NCBI GenBank assembly: GCA_002731665.1 | Contig: PCCJ01000079.1 | Location: forward strand, 1-12,691 | Reading direction: 5' to 3' | Source of the DNA: Actinomycetota bacterium | GTDB lineage: Bacteria > Actinomycetota > Acidimicrobiia > Acidimicrobiales > Poriferisodaliceae | DNA: 12,691 nucleotides | The notes under the pieces: model-generated | Database searches by the model: none | The model's input: only the letters and a program-made list of their open reading frames with translations | Told to the model about the DNA's origin: nothing | Shown: one piece after another, positions 1 to 6,979 of the stretch | Layout: each line of letters begins with the position of its first letter | How positions within the stretch are numbered: position 1 is the stretch's first letter | Made by a program: the position numbers and the translations under genes

Positions 1-456
1 GAAAGCCAAGTGCCAGATATACCGGCAATTCGTGCTGACCCGGGGTCTCACCCTGACATGGAGTACCCACGACCTGGTTTTAACGCCGACGCTATCGATA
101 TGCGAGTTATCGAAGGGTCGACTGAAGAGCCAGGCCCAGGGCGAATATGGATCCGTCTAGATTGCCCCTTAATAGATGGCCAAGAGACAAGCCCTTTCCA
201 ACGGATCTCGACTCTCTCAGATTTAGGTGCAGCGGTTGGCTGGGAAAATTCTTACAGCGGAGGCACATACATAAATACCGATGTGACATTGCAAATGATT
301 AGGAAGCCTCAAGGTGAATGGGTTTTTTTTGAGTCACACGTTGAAAAAACATATCAAGGAATCGCTTGTTGTTATTCAAATATATACGATGAAAAGGGCT
401 TACTTGGCTGGGTTATGCAAAGCCAAATTGAAGCACCAGAAGATATTACGTTTTGA
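1..456 (+). CDS. TesB-like acyl-CoA thioesterase family protein (C-terminal part, 5' truncated)
   Basis: The reading frame is open from the first base of the window (E-S-Q precede the first possible GTG at 10) and ends with TGA at 454-456, so 151 residues of a longer gene are visible. The segment around residues 87-146, with YINTDVTL, GEWVFFES, a short YDEKG turn and a closing WVMQSQI strand, looks like the second hotdog half of TesB-like/4HBT_3 thioesterases, which use an INTDLT-type strand and end in a G...QSL strand. Full-length double-hotdog members are about 260-290 residues, so roughly half is missing upstream. The family hydrolyses acyl-CoA thioesters; the substrate cannot be told here. 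The gene converges on the CoA-transferase with an 18-bp gap. The fold assignment is from motif resemblance and is moderately sure; the true start is outside the window. Confidence 0.7.
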   Translation, partial: ESQVPDIPAIRADPGSHPDMEYPRPGFNADAIDMRVIEGSTEEPGPGRIWIRLDCPLIDGQETSPFQRISTLSDLGAAVGWENSYSGGTYINTDVTLQMIRKPQGEWVFFESHVEKTYQGIACCYSNIYDEKGLLGWVMQSQIEAPEDITF

Positions 457-474
457 ATACGAACCTCAGTGAAC

Positions 475-1695
475 TCAGGAACCTTCGCTTATGAAACCAC
501 TTTCTATAAGGTTCTGAATTTGTATTTCGGTCATCCCAATTTCTCTGAGTATCTCTCGAGTGTGTTCGCCTAGGGTAGGCGCTGGTCCTTTTGGTCCAAC
601 ATCGGCAGTCTTAAACCGAATTGGTGCAGCGACGGTTTTGTAATCTCCCAACTGCGGGCTACTTATTTTTGGAAATATTCCAAGTTCTTGAGCTTGTGGG
701 TCTTGAGCCACCTCATGTAGGGCTAAAACTGGTCCCCAAATAATTCCCTCTGCATCAAATATTGCTCCCCATTCGTCTCTTGTTCGATGTGACAGAGCTT
801 CATCAATTCCTTTCACCAGTTCTGGCATGTTGCGAAAGCGCCCCTTGACATCTTGAAGTCTCTGGTCATCAAGAAAATCTTCTCTGCCAATAACTTGGCA
901 CCATTTAATCCAAGCTTTTTCCTCAGGCATATTGAGAACAATCCATTTACCATCTCCACATGGATAACGATTAGCCGTCGGAATAATCATATTTTCACGA
1001 GCTCGAGGTCGGAGCGGAGCCTTATCCATAGCAGTAATTGCGTAATCGGTTGCCTGTGTCCAGATAGCGGTTTCGTAGAGTGAAGTTTCAATTACTTGTG
1101 GTGTATTTGTTTTTTCGGCAAGACGCAGGGCTGCGAGAATTCCTCCGACGAAAGCTAACCCGGTCGTATGGTCACCCTGAGCCGGACGGGCCATAGGCAC
1201 CGGACCATCCTCTCCTTCTCGCATAGCATCATAAATCCCAGATCTGCCAAAGAAAGCGGTGACGTCGTAACCGGGCCGCCATGCTTCGGGACCGGTCGTG
1301 CCATACCCTGTAAGAGTTGCGTGAACGATGGATGAATTCAATGTCGTTATTGTTGCTGGGTCAAGTTTGAATCGTTGTTGCCGGTGAGCAAGGAGATTAC
1401 ACATGAATACATCCGCATCAGCAACAAGATCATGAACAACTTGAATTCCTAAATCAGAATCAAGATCAACTGCGATTGACCGTTTACCTCGATTAGAGAC
1501 ATCGAATTGAAAGTCATATTCTTTCATATTGCTAGGTAATTTGGCTGGCCGACCCATGCCTCGCATCGGGTCGCCTTGCAGCGGTTCGACTTTAATAAGG
1601 TTGGCACCAAGATCAGCTAAAATTGCCCCGGCGCTTGGAGAGGCCATCCAGTTGTCTACCTCAATGATTGTTACGCCTTCAAGTGGTGTAGTCAA
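475..1695 (-). CDS. CaiB/BaiF (class III) CoA-transferase
   Basis: This 406-residue protein belongs to the CaiB/BaiF family, which moves CoA between carboxylic acids through aspartyl-CoA intermediates. Visible family features are the N-terminal LEGVTIIEV strand, the LADLGANLIKVEP block (residues 27-38) with GDPMRG following, the NRGKRSIAVDLDS segment (68-80), and RPGYD at 140-144, where Asp144 is the expected nucleophile. The HTTGL-AFVGG stretch and a C-terminal PTLGEHTREIL motif are also typical. Length fits the family (about 390-410). I chose the TTG start at 1695-1693 because GGGGAG sits 5 nt upstream and the protein then begins TTPLEG, as homologues do. An in-frame GTG at 1737 would add 14 residues but has no ribosome binding site. 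It is transcribed divergently from the SDR gene. The donor and acceptor acids are unknown; detoxification or activation of a xenobiotic-like or aromatic acid would fit. Confidence 0.92.
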   Translation of the reverse strand: MTTPLEGVTIIEVDNWMASPSAGAILADLGANLIKVEPLQGDPMRGMGRPAKLPSNMKEYDFQFDVSNRGKRSIAVDLDSDLGIQVVHDLVADADVFMCNLLAHRQQRFKLDPATITTLNSSIVHATLTGYGTTGPEAWRPGYDVTAFFGRSGIYDAMREGEDGPVPMARPAQGDHTTGLAFVGGILAALRLAEKTNTPQVIETSLYETAIWTQATDYAITAMDKAPLRPRARENMIIPTANRYPCGDGKWIVLNMPEEKAWIKWCQVIGREDFLDDQRLQDVKGRFRNMPELVKGIDEALSHRTRDEWGAIFDAEGIIWGPVLALHEVAQDPQAQELGIFPKISSPQLGDYKTVAAPIRFKTADVGPKGPAPTLGEHTREILREIGMTEIQIQNLIESGFISEGS

Positions 1696-1700
1696 AGTTA

Positions 1701-1706
1701 CTCCCC
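1701..1706 (-). promoter_or_regulatory. Ribosome binding site that fixes a TTG start for the CoA-transferase
   Basis: On the minus strand GGGGAG is followed by TAACT and then TTG. This is a strong Shine-Dalgarno match at 5-nt spacing and favours the TTG codon at 1695-1693 over the upstream GTG. Confidence 0.65.
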
Positions 1707-1743
1707 GTCTATGGACAAAAGAATAGTTTGATGCCACTGAATA

Positions 1744-1772
1744 AGGAATGATTTAGGCACGAGATCAATCCT
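1744..1772. promoter_or_regulatory. Imperfect inverted repeat in the divergent gap between CoA-transferase and SDR genes
   Basis: The arms AGGAATGAT (1744-1752) and ATCAATCCT (1764-1772) are inverted copies matching at 8 of 9 positions, separated by 11 nt. The repeat lies in the only non-coding stretch shared by the two divergent genes, immediately upstream of the SDR start region, where a regulator could control one or both. I see no convincing -35/-10 pair here. The repeat is short enough to arise by chance, so this is a weak operator candidate. Confidence 0.3.
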
Positions 1773-1790
1773 ATGGTTACTCTGCAATGT

Positions 1791-2618
1791 ATGGATATTA
1801 AGGACAAGGTAGCGATAGTCACAGGTGCAGGTAGCGGAATAGGTAAAGCAATAGTGGAACGATTCCACGATGAAGGGGCTAGAGCCATCATCGTCGTAGA
1901 TCGAGATGGCGACGGAGCTCAAAAAGTTGCTGCTTCAGTAGGCGCACGAGCCGTAGCCCTCGATGTTACTGATGAGCAGGCGATAGCAAAATTAGTTTCT
2001 GAAACGGTCGAAGAAAATGGCTGCCTTGATATTTTTGTTTCAAATGCCGGTTACGTAACGCAGGGCGGCTTAGAAGTTGAAAATCAAGAGATACAAAGAA
2101 TGTGGGAAGTTCACGTGATGGCTCACATTTATGCGGCTCGATCAGCGGTTCCCGTAATGGTTGCTAACGGAGGAGGGTACTTGCTGAATACAGCCTCAGC
2201 AGCCGGTCTGCTTACTCAGCTGGGTTCAATGCAATATGCGATTACCAAAGCAGCAGCAGTCTCATTAGGTGAGTTTCTTGCGATTACTTACGGTGAGAAG
2301 GGCATTAAAGTTTCAATGTTGTGTCCGCAAGCTGTCGAGACAAATATCTTAAAAAATAGTCCAGATAAGTTAGACCAGGGAAATGGAACTCCGGGAGCGG
2401 CTGCCGGTGATGGTGTTCTTCAACCTGAAGATTTAGCCGAAACTGTTATCCAATGTATGAAAGAAGAGCGGTTTCTTGTACTCCCGCACCCAGAGGTTCA
2501 GACATATGTAGAGAGGAAAGCGGCAGATACTGACCGATGGATTGTTGGGATGCAACGATTTCAGAGCCGTTTATTTTCTCAAAGTGATGTGACGCCAGCA
2601 GACTGGTTGTTGGGGTAA
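1791..2618 (+). CDS. SDR family NAD(P)-dependent oxidoreductase
   Basis: A classical short-chain dehydrogenase/reductase of 275 residues with a Rossmann fold. The cofactor loop TGAGSGIG is at residues 11-18. Asp37 at the end of strand beta-2 (VVDRD) favours NAD(H) over NADP(H). Asp58 sits in the LDV motif, NAG is at 85-87, and the catalytic residues are Ser136, Tyr149 and Lys153 (YAITK). The proline-containing CPQAVETNI loop follows. The residue normally Asn in helix alpha-4 (as in VNVMG) is His109 here (EVHVMAHIYAAR). I start at ATG 1791 because MDIKDKVAIVTG matches the family; an in-frame ATG at 1773 would add six unrelated residues. Neither start has a good ribosome binding site, so a leaderless message is possible. 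The next gene begins 6 bp downstream, implying co-transcription. The likely role is oxidation of a hydroxyacyl or alcohol intermediate; the substrate is unknown. Confidence 0.92.
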   Translation: MDIKDKVAIVTGAGSGIGKAIVERFHDEGARAIIVVDRDGDGAQKVAASVGARAVALDVTDEQAIAKLVSETVEENGCLDIFVSNAGYVTQGGLEVENQEIQRMWEVHVMAHIYAARSAVPVMVANGGGYLLNTASAAGLLTQLGSMQYAITKAAAVSLGEFLAITYGEKGIKVSMLCPQAVETNILKNSPDKLDQGNGTPGAAAGDGVLQPEDLAETVIQCMKEERFLVLPHPEVQTYVERKAADTDRWIVGMQRFQSRLFSQSDVTPADWLLG

Positions 2619-2624
2619 AAATAT

Positions 2625-3317
2625 ATGCATCCAATGGAGCCTGAAGGAGTTGAACTTCATCACCGCAGTTATGAAGTTCGCGCTTATTCTACGAGACCAG
2701 GAGAGCTGCTACTTCGCGGAAAGGTTACGGATCAGAAACCACCTGGAGTTTATTTCAAAAATGATTCGGAGCCCCTTGACATACATCACATGATCATCGA
2801 TGTATCGGTTTCCTTTCCCGATTTAATTATTACTGATGCCACAGTCGTAATGGAAACTCATCCTCATGAGGGCTGCATTAAAATAGTTGACCATTATAAA
2901 AAATTAGTTGGCTTGTCAATTGCTCGTGGTTTTACAAAAAAAGTTCGGGAACTCTTCGGAGGGCCAAGAGGGTGCAGTCATACGACAGCGCTTTTACATG
3001 CGATGGCTCCTGTGGCCGTTCAATCTGTCTGGTCTATGAGGTCAGTTTCTGCGACTGAGCAAATAGTTGATCCTCCAGTTTCAGATAGAGAAAGTATCGA
3101 ACAAATTAGAACAAGGATGGCCTTCAATTCAAATACCTGTCACATATGGTCTGATCCCGGCCCAATGTACGACCAGATTGAAGCCGGTATAGAACTCCCG
3201 CCTCCTATTTGGGCAGAAGAAAGAGCACAAAAGCTAGGTCAGTCTATTTCATCTTGGCGAGAGCGGATGTCTGGCGCTTCAACTTCCAGCCAGCCTTCTA
3301 ATGCTGAAAGCCGTTGA
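2625..3317 (+). CDS. DUF2889 family protein
   Basis: A 230-residue protein that matches DUF2889 by its layout: an N-terminal strand-rich part opening HHRSYEVRAY; a central VSVSFPDLIITDATVVMETHP stretch; the hallmark GGPRGCSHTTALLHAMAPVAVQ around residues 122-143; and an FNSNTCHIW segment near 165-173. The conserved Cys and His in RGCSH and the Cys and His in TCHIW could form a metal or catalytic site, but no function is established that I know of. In other genomes such proteins often sit with aromatic or CoA-ester degradation genes, which agrees with the SDR upstream and CoA-transferase nearby. The start at 2625 follows the SDR stop by 6 bp, with GGGG of the SDR end as a weak ribosome binding site. 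The last 79 bp overlap the antisense end of the livM-type gene. Confidence 0.82.
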   Translation: MHPMEPEGVELHHRSYEVRAYSTRPGELLLRGKVTDQKPPGVYFKNDSEPLDIHHMIIDVSVSFPDLIITDATVVMETHPHEGCIKIVDHYKKLVGLSIARGFTKKVRELFGGPRGCSHTTALLHAMAPVAVQSVWSMRSVSATEQIVDPPVSDRESIEQIRTRMAFNSNTCHIWSDPGPMYDQIEAGIELPPPIWAEERAQKLGQSISSWRERMSGASTSSQPSNAESR

Positions 3318-4363
3318 TCTACTCTTTCGAGTGTCTGGACAATGTTTGACTGTGTATTCGGGTTAGCGTCTCGTCGGTTTTGACGAGAACTCCGTCTTTT
3401 TTCGATAATGGTCATGAACCCTTTGCCTTTAGTCAAGTAGGCAGTTCCTAGTAACAAGGCGGCATAGATGAAGCCTTCGGACTTGATGAAGCCGATCCAG
3501 CCTCGTTCAACTACCCAGTTATGGTCCACGAGCCAAATTGGCAGAAAGATTAAAATGATAGAACCTGGTACCGCAGCGATGACACTTGCGCCACCGAGAG
3601 CTATTGCCAAGGCAAACATTTTTATAGAGAGCTCTTCAGGAAAGTGGGTGTAGTCATTGAAATTAACTGGTACTAACAAAAGTCCACCTGCGAGGCCAGC
3701 TAAACCGCCGCTAAGTGCTACTCCGTAGAGTCGAAGTCTGTATACCGGTATTCCAAAAGCCGCCGCTGCCTCGGGTTCGTCTCGGCTTGCAAGAAATGCT
3801 CGACCTATAGGCCCGCGTAGAATTCCTTGGACTAGAAAGAGAGCAATCACTGAATAGCTTAAGACGATAGCAAATTCCCAAATGTGCTCATCCTTAGCAG
3901 CAATACCAGTCCAACTGGGAGTATCAAATTTTCCGTCCAGAGTGACTGGCAAATTGCCATCAATCTGTTTAAGGACAATTGGAAATGCAACAGCAAGAGA
4001 CAAAGTCAGAAGAGCCAGATAGGCCTTTGGAAGGCGGAGCGAGGGAACCGCCACTACAGCACCGGCGATAGCTCCGCCTATAAGCCCAGCAAGAGGCATC
4101 CAAACCACTGGGACACCGAAGTCATTGACAGCGTGAAGAGCACAGTAGGCACCAACTCCGATAAAGGCCCCTTGTCCTAAGGAAAGTAGTCCTAAATAAT
4201 GAGTCAAGATGGCTAGTCCAGCAAAAGCCAGCGTCATGGCTGCAGCGTTGGTAGCATTCGTCACTGTTTTAGAAGTTGCGGTGAGTGCTACCCATCCTAT
4301 AAATGATGCAAAAATTGCCAGTCTCAGAAACGAAAAAATTCGCGATGTTATAGACCCCTTCAT
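3239..4363 (-). CDS. livM: Branched-chain amino acid-type ABC transporter permease (LivM family) with a coiled-coil tail
   Basis: This 374-residue integral membrane protein is the LivM-type permease of a HAAT-family ABC importer. It has about eight to ten hydrophobic segments, the conserved LLSLGQGAFIGVGAY block near residues 58-73, and the cytoplasmic ATPase-contact loop around RAFLASRDEPEAAAAFGIP followed by YGVALSGGLAGLAGG. After the last membrane segment there is a charged tail (about residues 317-374). Within it, I341, L345, V348, L352, L355 and L359 follow a perfect 4-3-4-3-4 heptad spacing, suggesting a short coiled coil. The start overlaps the livH stop by 4 bp (ATGA), so the two are translationally coupled. 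The substrate could be amino acids, amides or small aromatic or carboxylic acids, since this family is broad. No ATPase (LivG/F) or binding protein gene follows on this strand. Confidence 0.9.
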   Translation of the reverse strand: MKGSITSRIFSFLRLAIFASFIGWVALTATSKTVTNATNAAAMTLAFAGLAILTHYLGLLSLGQGAFIGVGAYCALHAVNDFGVPVVWMPLAGLIGGAIAGAVVAVPSLRLPKAYLALLTLSLAVAFPIVLKQIDGNLPVTLDGKFDTPSWTGIAAKDEHIWEFAIVLSYSVIALFLVQGILRGPIGRAFLASRDEPEAAAAFGIPVYRLRLYGVALSGGLAGLAGGLLLVPVNFNDYTHFPEELSIKMFALAIALGGASVIAAVPGSIILIFLPIWLVDHNWVVERGWIGFIKSEGFIYAALLLGTAYLTKGKGFMTIIEKRRSSRQNRRDANPNTQSNIVQTLERVDQRLSALEGWLEVEAPDIRSRQDEID

Positions 4364-5298
4364 TTTTTACCCCAAGAAGGTTGCTTAGCCAGAAGCCCTG
4401 AAGGTCGAACTGAGAGAATAATAATTAGCACTAGTAGGGCCCAAACTAGAGTTACTTGACTATCAATAAAGCCGACGTAACCACCCAACATTGTTTCAAG
4501 AAAAGCGAAGAGGTAGCCGCCGACGAAAGCCAATATTGGACTTCGTAAGCCTCCGAGAGTCGCAGCAGCCAAACCAAATATAAGCAGCCGCCCCATCATG
4601 TCTGGCCGCACATTTATTTGCCCGGCTATAAGGCCGCCAGCTAGTGCGCCAAGACCAGCTGCAAGCGCCCAACCGAGCATTAGTACTCTGCTTACTCTCA
4701 CTCCAACCAGCAAGGAACTTTGCCTGTTGGAAGTCACAGCTCTAAACGCGAGCCCAACTTTTGTGCGCTTTTGTAGAACAGCGAGCATGAGCAAAGCCAA
4801 CAGCATCGTAATAGTTATGCCTAAGGTGTCATGCCAAAGTCGCGCTCCTCCGATATCGAAACGATCATCAACAGTGTCTGGAAAAGGAGAGCCAAGAAAC
4901 ATTGTGTAGCCGCCCCAATGTTTACGAACGAAAGCATCTATTAATAGATATATGCCCAGGCTTGCTCCGATCGCTGGTATCGGGTCGTCTCCAAGTGGGC
5001 GGATAACCACTTTTTCAAGAAGTGCTCCGAGCAGCATCGAGATTAAAACTGCTCCTGCGATTGCTGCCCAAAGTGGAAGAGGGGCTCCTAAAATATCTGT
5101 CCCAGAAGTGAATTTAACGAACGGGCTAGGGCCTGTGGCAAGGACAAGTGCAATATAAGTTGAGAACATAGCGAGCTGACCTTGAGCAAGGTTCAATACT
5201 CCAGAAGAGCGAAAAACCATGGAGATAGCAACAGCTAGTGCAGCGTATGCAGACCCATTAGCTAATGAATCAAAGGTGCGTTGAAGAAACAAGGACAT
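4360..5298 (-). CDS. livH: Branched-chain amino acid-type ABC transporter permease (LivH family)
   Basis: A 312-residue LivH-type permease, the partner of LivM in a heterodimeric membrane channel. Typical blocks are the N-terminal LANGSAYAALAVAISMVFRSSGVLNLAQGQLAMF (about residues 12-45), IRPLGDDPIPAIGASLG near the middle, and the ATPase-contact loop RAVTSNRQSSLLVGVRVSRV followed by LAAGLGALAGGLIAGQ. The C-terminal GGLRSPILAFVGGYLFAFLE segment is also characteristic. Length fits the family (about 290-310). The ATG at 5298 gives the expected N-terminus, but no clear ribosome binding site precedes it, so a leaderless or weakly translated message is possible. It is first of a two-gene unit, divergent from the flavin monooxygenase, which suggests that transport and oxidation may share control and possibly a substrate. 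That link is inference. Confidence 0.92.
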   Translation of the reverse strand: MSLFLQRTFDSLANGSAYAALAVAISMVFRSSGVLNLAQGQLAMFSTYIALVLATGPSPFVKFTSGTDILGAPLPLWAAIAGAVLISMLLGALLEKVVIRPLGDDPIPAIGASLGIYLLIDAFVRKHWGGYTMFLGSPFPDTVDDRFDIGGARLWHDTLGITITMLLALLMLAVLQKRTKVGLAFRAVTSNRQSSLLVGVRVSRVLMLGWALAAGLGALAGGLIAGQINVRPDMMGRLLIFGLAAATLGGLRSPILAFVGGYLFAFLETMLGGYVGFIDSQVTLVWALLVLIIILSVRPSGLLAKQPSWGKK

Positions 5299-5391
5299 GT
5301 GAAACAGAGTTTGACACTTTTAGACAACCTTTATCCACCAACTCTGCCAATATCTTAAGTTTCGGTCTTATCAATGGCCTAGTTTCTAGGT
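5299..5391. promoter_or_regulatory. Divergent control region between livH and the flavin monooxygenase, with inverted repeats
   Basis: This 93-bp gap must hold both start signals. It contains a perfect -35 hexamer TTGACA at 5311-5316 on the plus strand, but the best -10 (TATCCA, 5332-5337) is only 15 nt away, so the promoter is uncertain. A perfect 7-bp inverted repeat, CAGAGTT (5305-5311) and AACTCTG (5340-5346), brackets that area. A second repeat, CCTAG-TTT-CTAGG (5378-5390), ends one base before the monooxygenase ATG and includes its only AGG ribosome-binding element. Any of these could be operator sites or chance; none is proven. Confidence 0.35.
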
Positions 5392-6975
5392 ATGGCGGAA
5401 GTCGATACCGAGGTTTTGATAGTAGGGGGAGGGCCAGTTGGTTTGAGCATGTCGATTATGCTGTCGTTACTTGACGTTGATCATGTACTTATCGAAAAGC
5501 ACTCCGGCACGACGTATCACCCAAAGGCGAGAAATCTAAATACTCGCACCATGGAGATAGTTCGCGAATGGGGTATCGATAGAGAAATGGCGGAAGTCGC
5601 GCTACCTGAAACCTGGTCAAGCTCGATTGCTTACTGCAAGGATTTAGTCGAACCTGAGATAGGGCGCATGAAGACTAGCGGGTTTGTTGGTTTGGGCGAA
5701 AGCATTAGCCCAGCGATTCCGCATCTTTCGAGCCAAGATGTTTATGAACCAATTTGGCGAAGAAGAGCTGAGTCGCTGGCCCCAGAGTCGCTGAAATTCG
5801 GAAGTGAACTAAAAAGCATGCGGCTTTTCGATAAATTTGTTAGAGCAGAGATTGAAGTAGCTGACCAGATCGAGGTTATCTCCGCTCGGTATTTAGTGGC
5901 AGCAGATGGAGCTAACAGTTTTGTTAGAAATACGCTCGAAATCTCAATGAATGGTCCACGTGGAATAGCAAATTTTATAAACGTGTACTTTAGCGCTGAC
6001 CTGTCAGACCTAGTAGGTAAAAGGCCTGCGGTACTTTTTTTTACTAGCGAACCACGCGGGGTTTTCCAGCCGTTAGACGGCCAAAAGCGCTGGCTATGTC
6101 AGATAACACACTTAGGCCCAGGAAATGGTCTCGAGGAGTATGACGTAGCTACCTGCATGAACTGGGTTCGCAGGGCGACGCAAAACAGCGAACTCGAAAT
6201 TGAAATTCTCTCCATCGGCAGTTGGACTATGAACGCAACAGTTGCCGATAAATATAGTGAGCGAAGATGTTTTTTAGTCGGTGATTCTGCTCATCAGCTT
6301 CCCCCGACTGGAGGCTTCGGAGCAAATACCGGCATTCAAGATGCCCACAATCTGGCGTGGAAATTAAGCCTCGTTCTAAAGGGGAGTGCGAGTGAATCAC
6401 TACTCGATACCTATGAACAAGAGCGCAAGCCGGTAGCGGAGTTCAATGCGAAACAAAGCCTTGCGAATAGTAAGATGGTCGGCCGAATAACTTCTCTTGC
6501 CTTAAAAGGAGAGAGTGCCGATGAGGCAATCAGTGATTCAAAAAAATACGGCAATTTTGCTGGAATGGAACTTGGATATTATTATGAATCGAACGCTGTT
6601 GTCTCTGACCAAAGTGACCCTCCGCTTGTAGATGATTATGTTGCTGACTATGTAGCTACTAGCCGTCCAGGACATCGTATTCCACACCATTGGCTTGACC
6701 TAAAGCAAAGCAAAAGTACGTTGGACTTAACGAATAGCAACCTAGTTGTACTTGTAGATGAGTATGAAAGTCATTGGGAAATAGAATCTGAAAAACAAAT
6801 TAAATGTATAGTGCTTGAAAAAAACGTAGCAAAGGCAATTGGTATGCCCCTCGGCGGCTGCATACTTCTGAGACCAGATGGCCATGTAGGTTGGCGATCA
6901 GCCGGCGACGCTACTAACGAGTTAGCGCTAGGTGAAACAATTAATTTGATTCTAGGGAAAGCCGTGAGAAGCTAA
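5392..6975 (+). CDS. FAD-dependent aromatic monooxygenase (PheA/TfdB, UbiH-like family)
   Basis: A 527-residue group A flavoprotein hydroxylase, which uses NAD(P)H and O2 to hydroxylate aromatic or polyketide-like substrates. The FAD dinucleotide motif GGGPVG is at residues 12-17, with Glu35 at the end of beta-2 for the ADP ribose. The HPKARNLNTRTMEI segment (43-56) is typical of the phenol hydroxylase/anthracycline hydroxylase branch. The DG motif is at Asp172-Gly173 and the GD motif at Gly297-Asp298, followed by the HQLPPTGGFGANTGIQDA flavin loop. The last 120 or so residues, with LLRPDGHVGWR, resemble the thioredoxin-like C-terminal domain of the family. It is full length. The stop is only 4 nt before the next ATG, so it heads an operon with the deaminase and phosphorylase. 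Substrate is unknown; phenolic acids, phenols or heteroaromatic bases are all possible. Confidence 0.9.
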   Translation: MAEVDTEVLIVGGGPVGLSMSIMLSLLDVDHVLIEKHSGTTYHPKARNLNTRTMEIVREWGIDREMAEVALPETWSSSIAYCKDLVEPEIGRMKTSGFVGLGESISPAIPHLSSQDVYEPIWRRRAESLAPESLKFGSELKSMRLFDKFVRAEIEVADQIEVISARYLVAADGANSFVRNTLEISMNGPRGIANFINVYFSADLSDLVGKRPAVLFFTSEPRGVFQPLDGQKRWLCQITHLGPGNGLEEYDVATCMNWVRRATQNSELEIEILSIGSWTMNATVADKYSERRCFLVGDSAHQLPPTGGFGANTGIQDAHNLAWKLSLVLKGSASESLLDTYEQERKPVAEFNAKQSLANSKMVGRITSLALKGESADEAISDSKKYGNFAGMELGYYYESNAVVSDQSDPPLVDDYVADYVATSRPGHRIPHHWLDLKQSKSTLDLTNSNLVVLVDEYESHWEIESEKQIKCIVLEKNVAKAIGMPLGGCILLRPDGHVGWRSAGDATNELALGETINLILGKAVRS

Positions 6976-6979
6976 AGAG

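Noticed and set aside
461..478. Hairpin terminator between the convergent thioesterase and CoA-transferase genes
   Set aside because: The repeated CTCAG units are in direct, not inverted, orientation, so no stable stem forms.
1696..1737. GTG start at 1737 for the CoA-transferase
   Set aside because: There is no Shine-Dalgarno before it, the added residues are not family-like, and a strong GGGGAG precedes the downstream TTG.
1773..1790. SDR start at ATG 1773
   Set aside because: The six extra residues (MVTLQC) do not match the family N-terminus and no ribosome binding site supports them; 1791 gives the usual MDIKDKVAIVTG. Not fully excluded.
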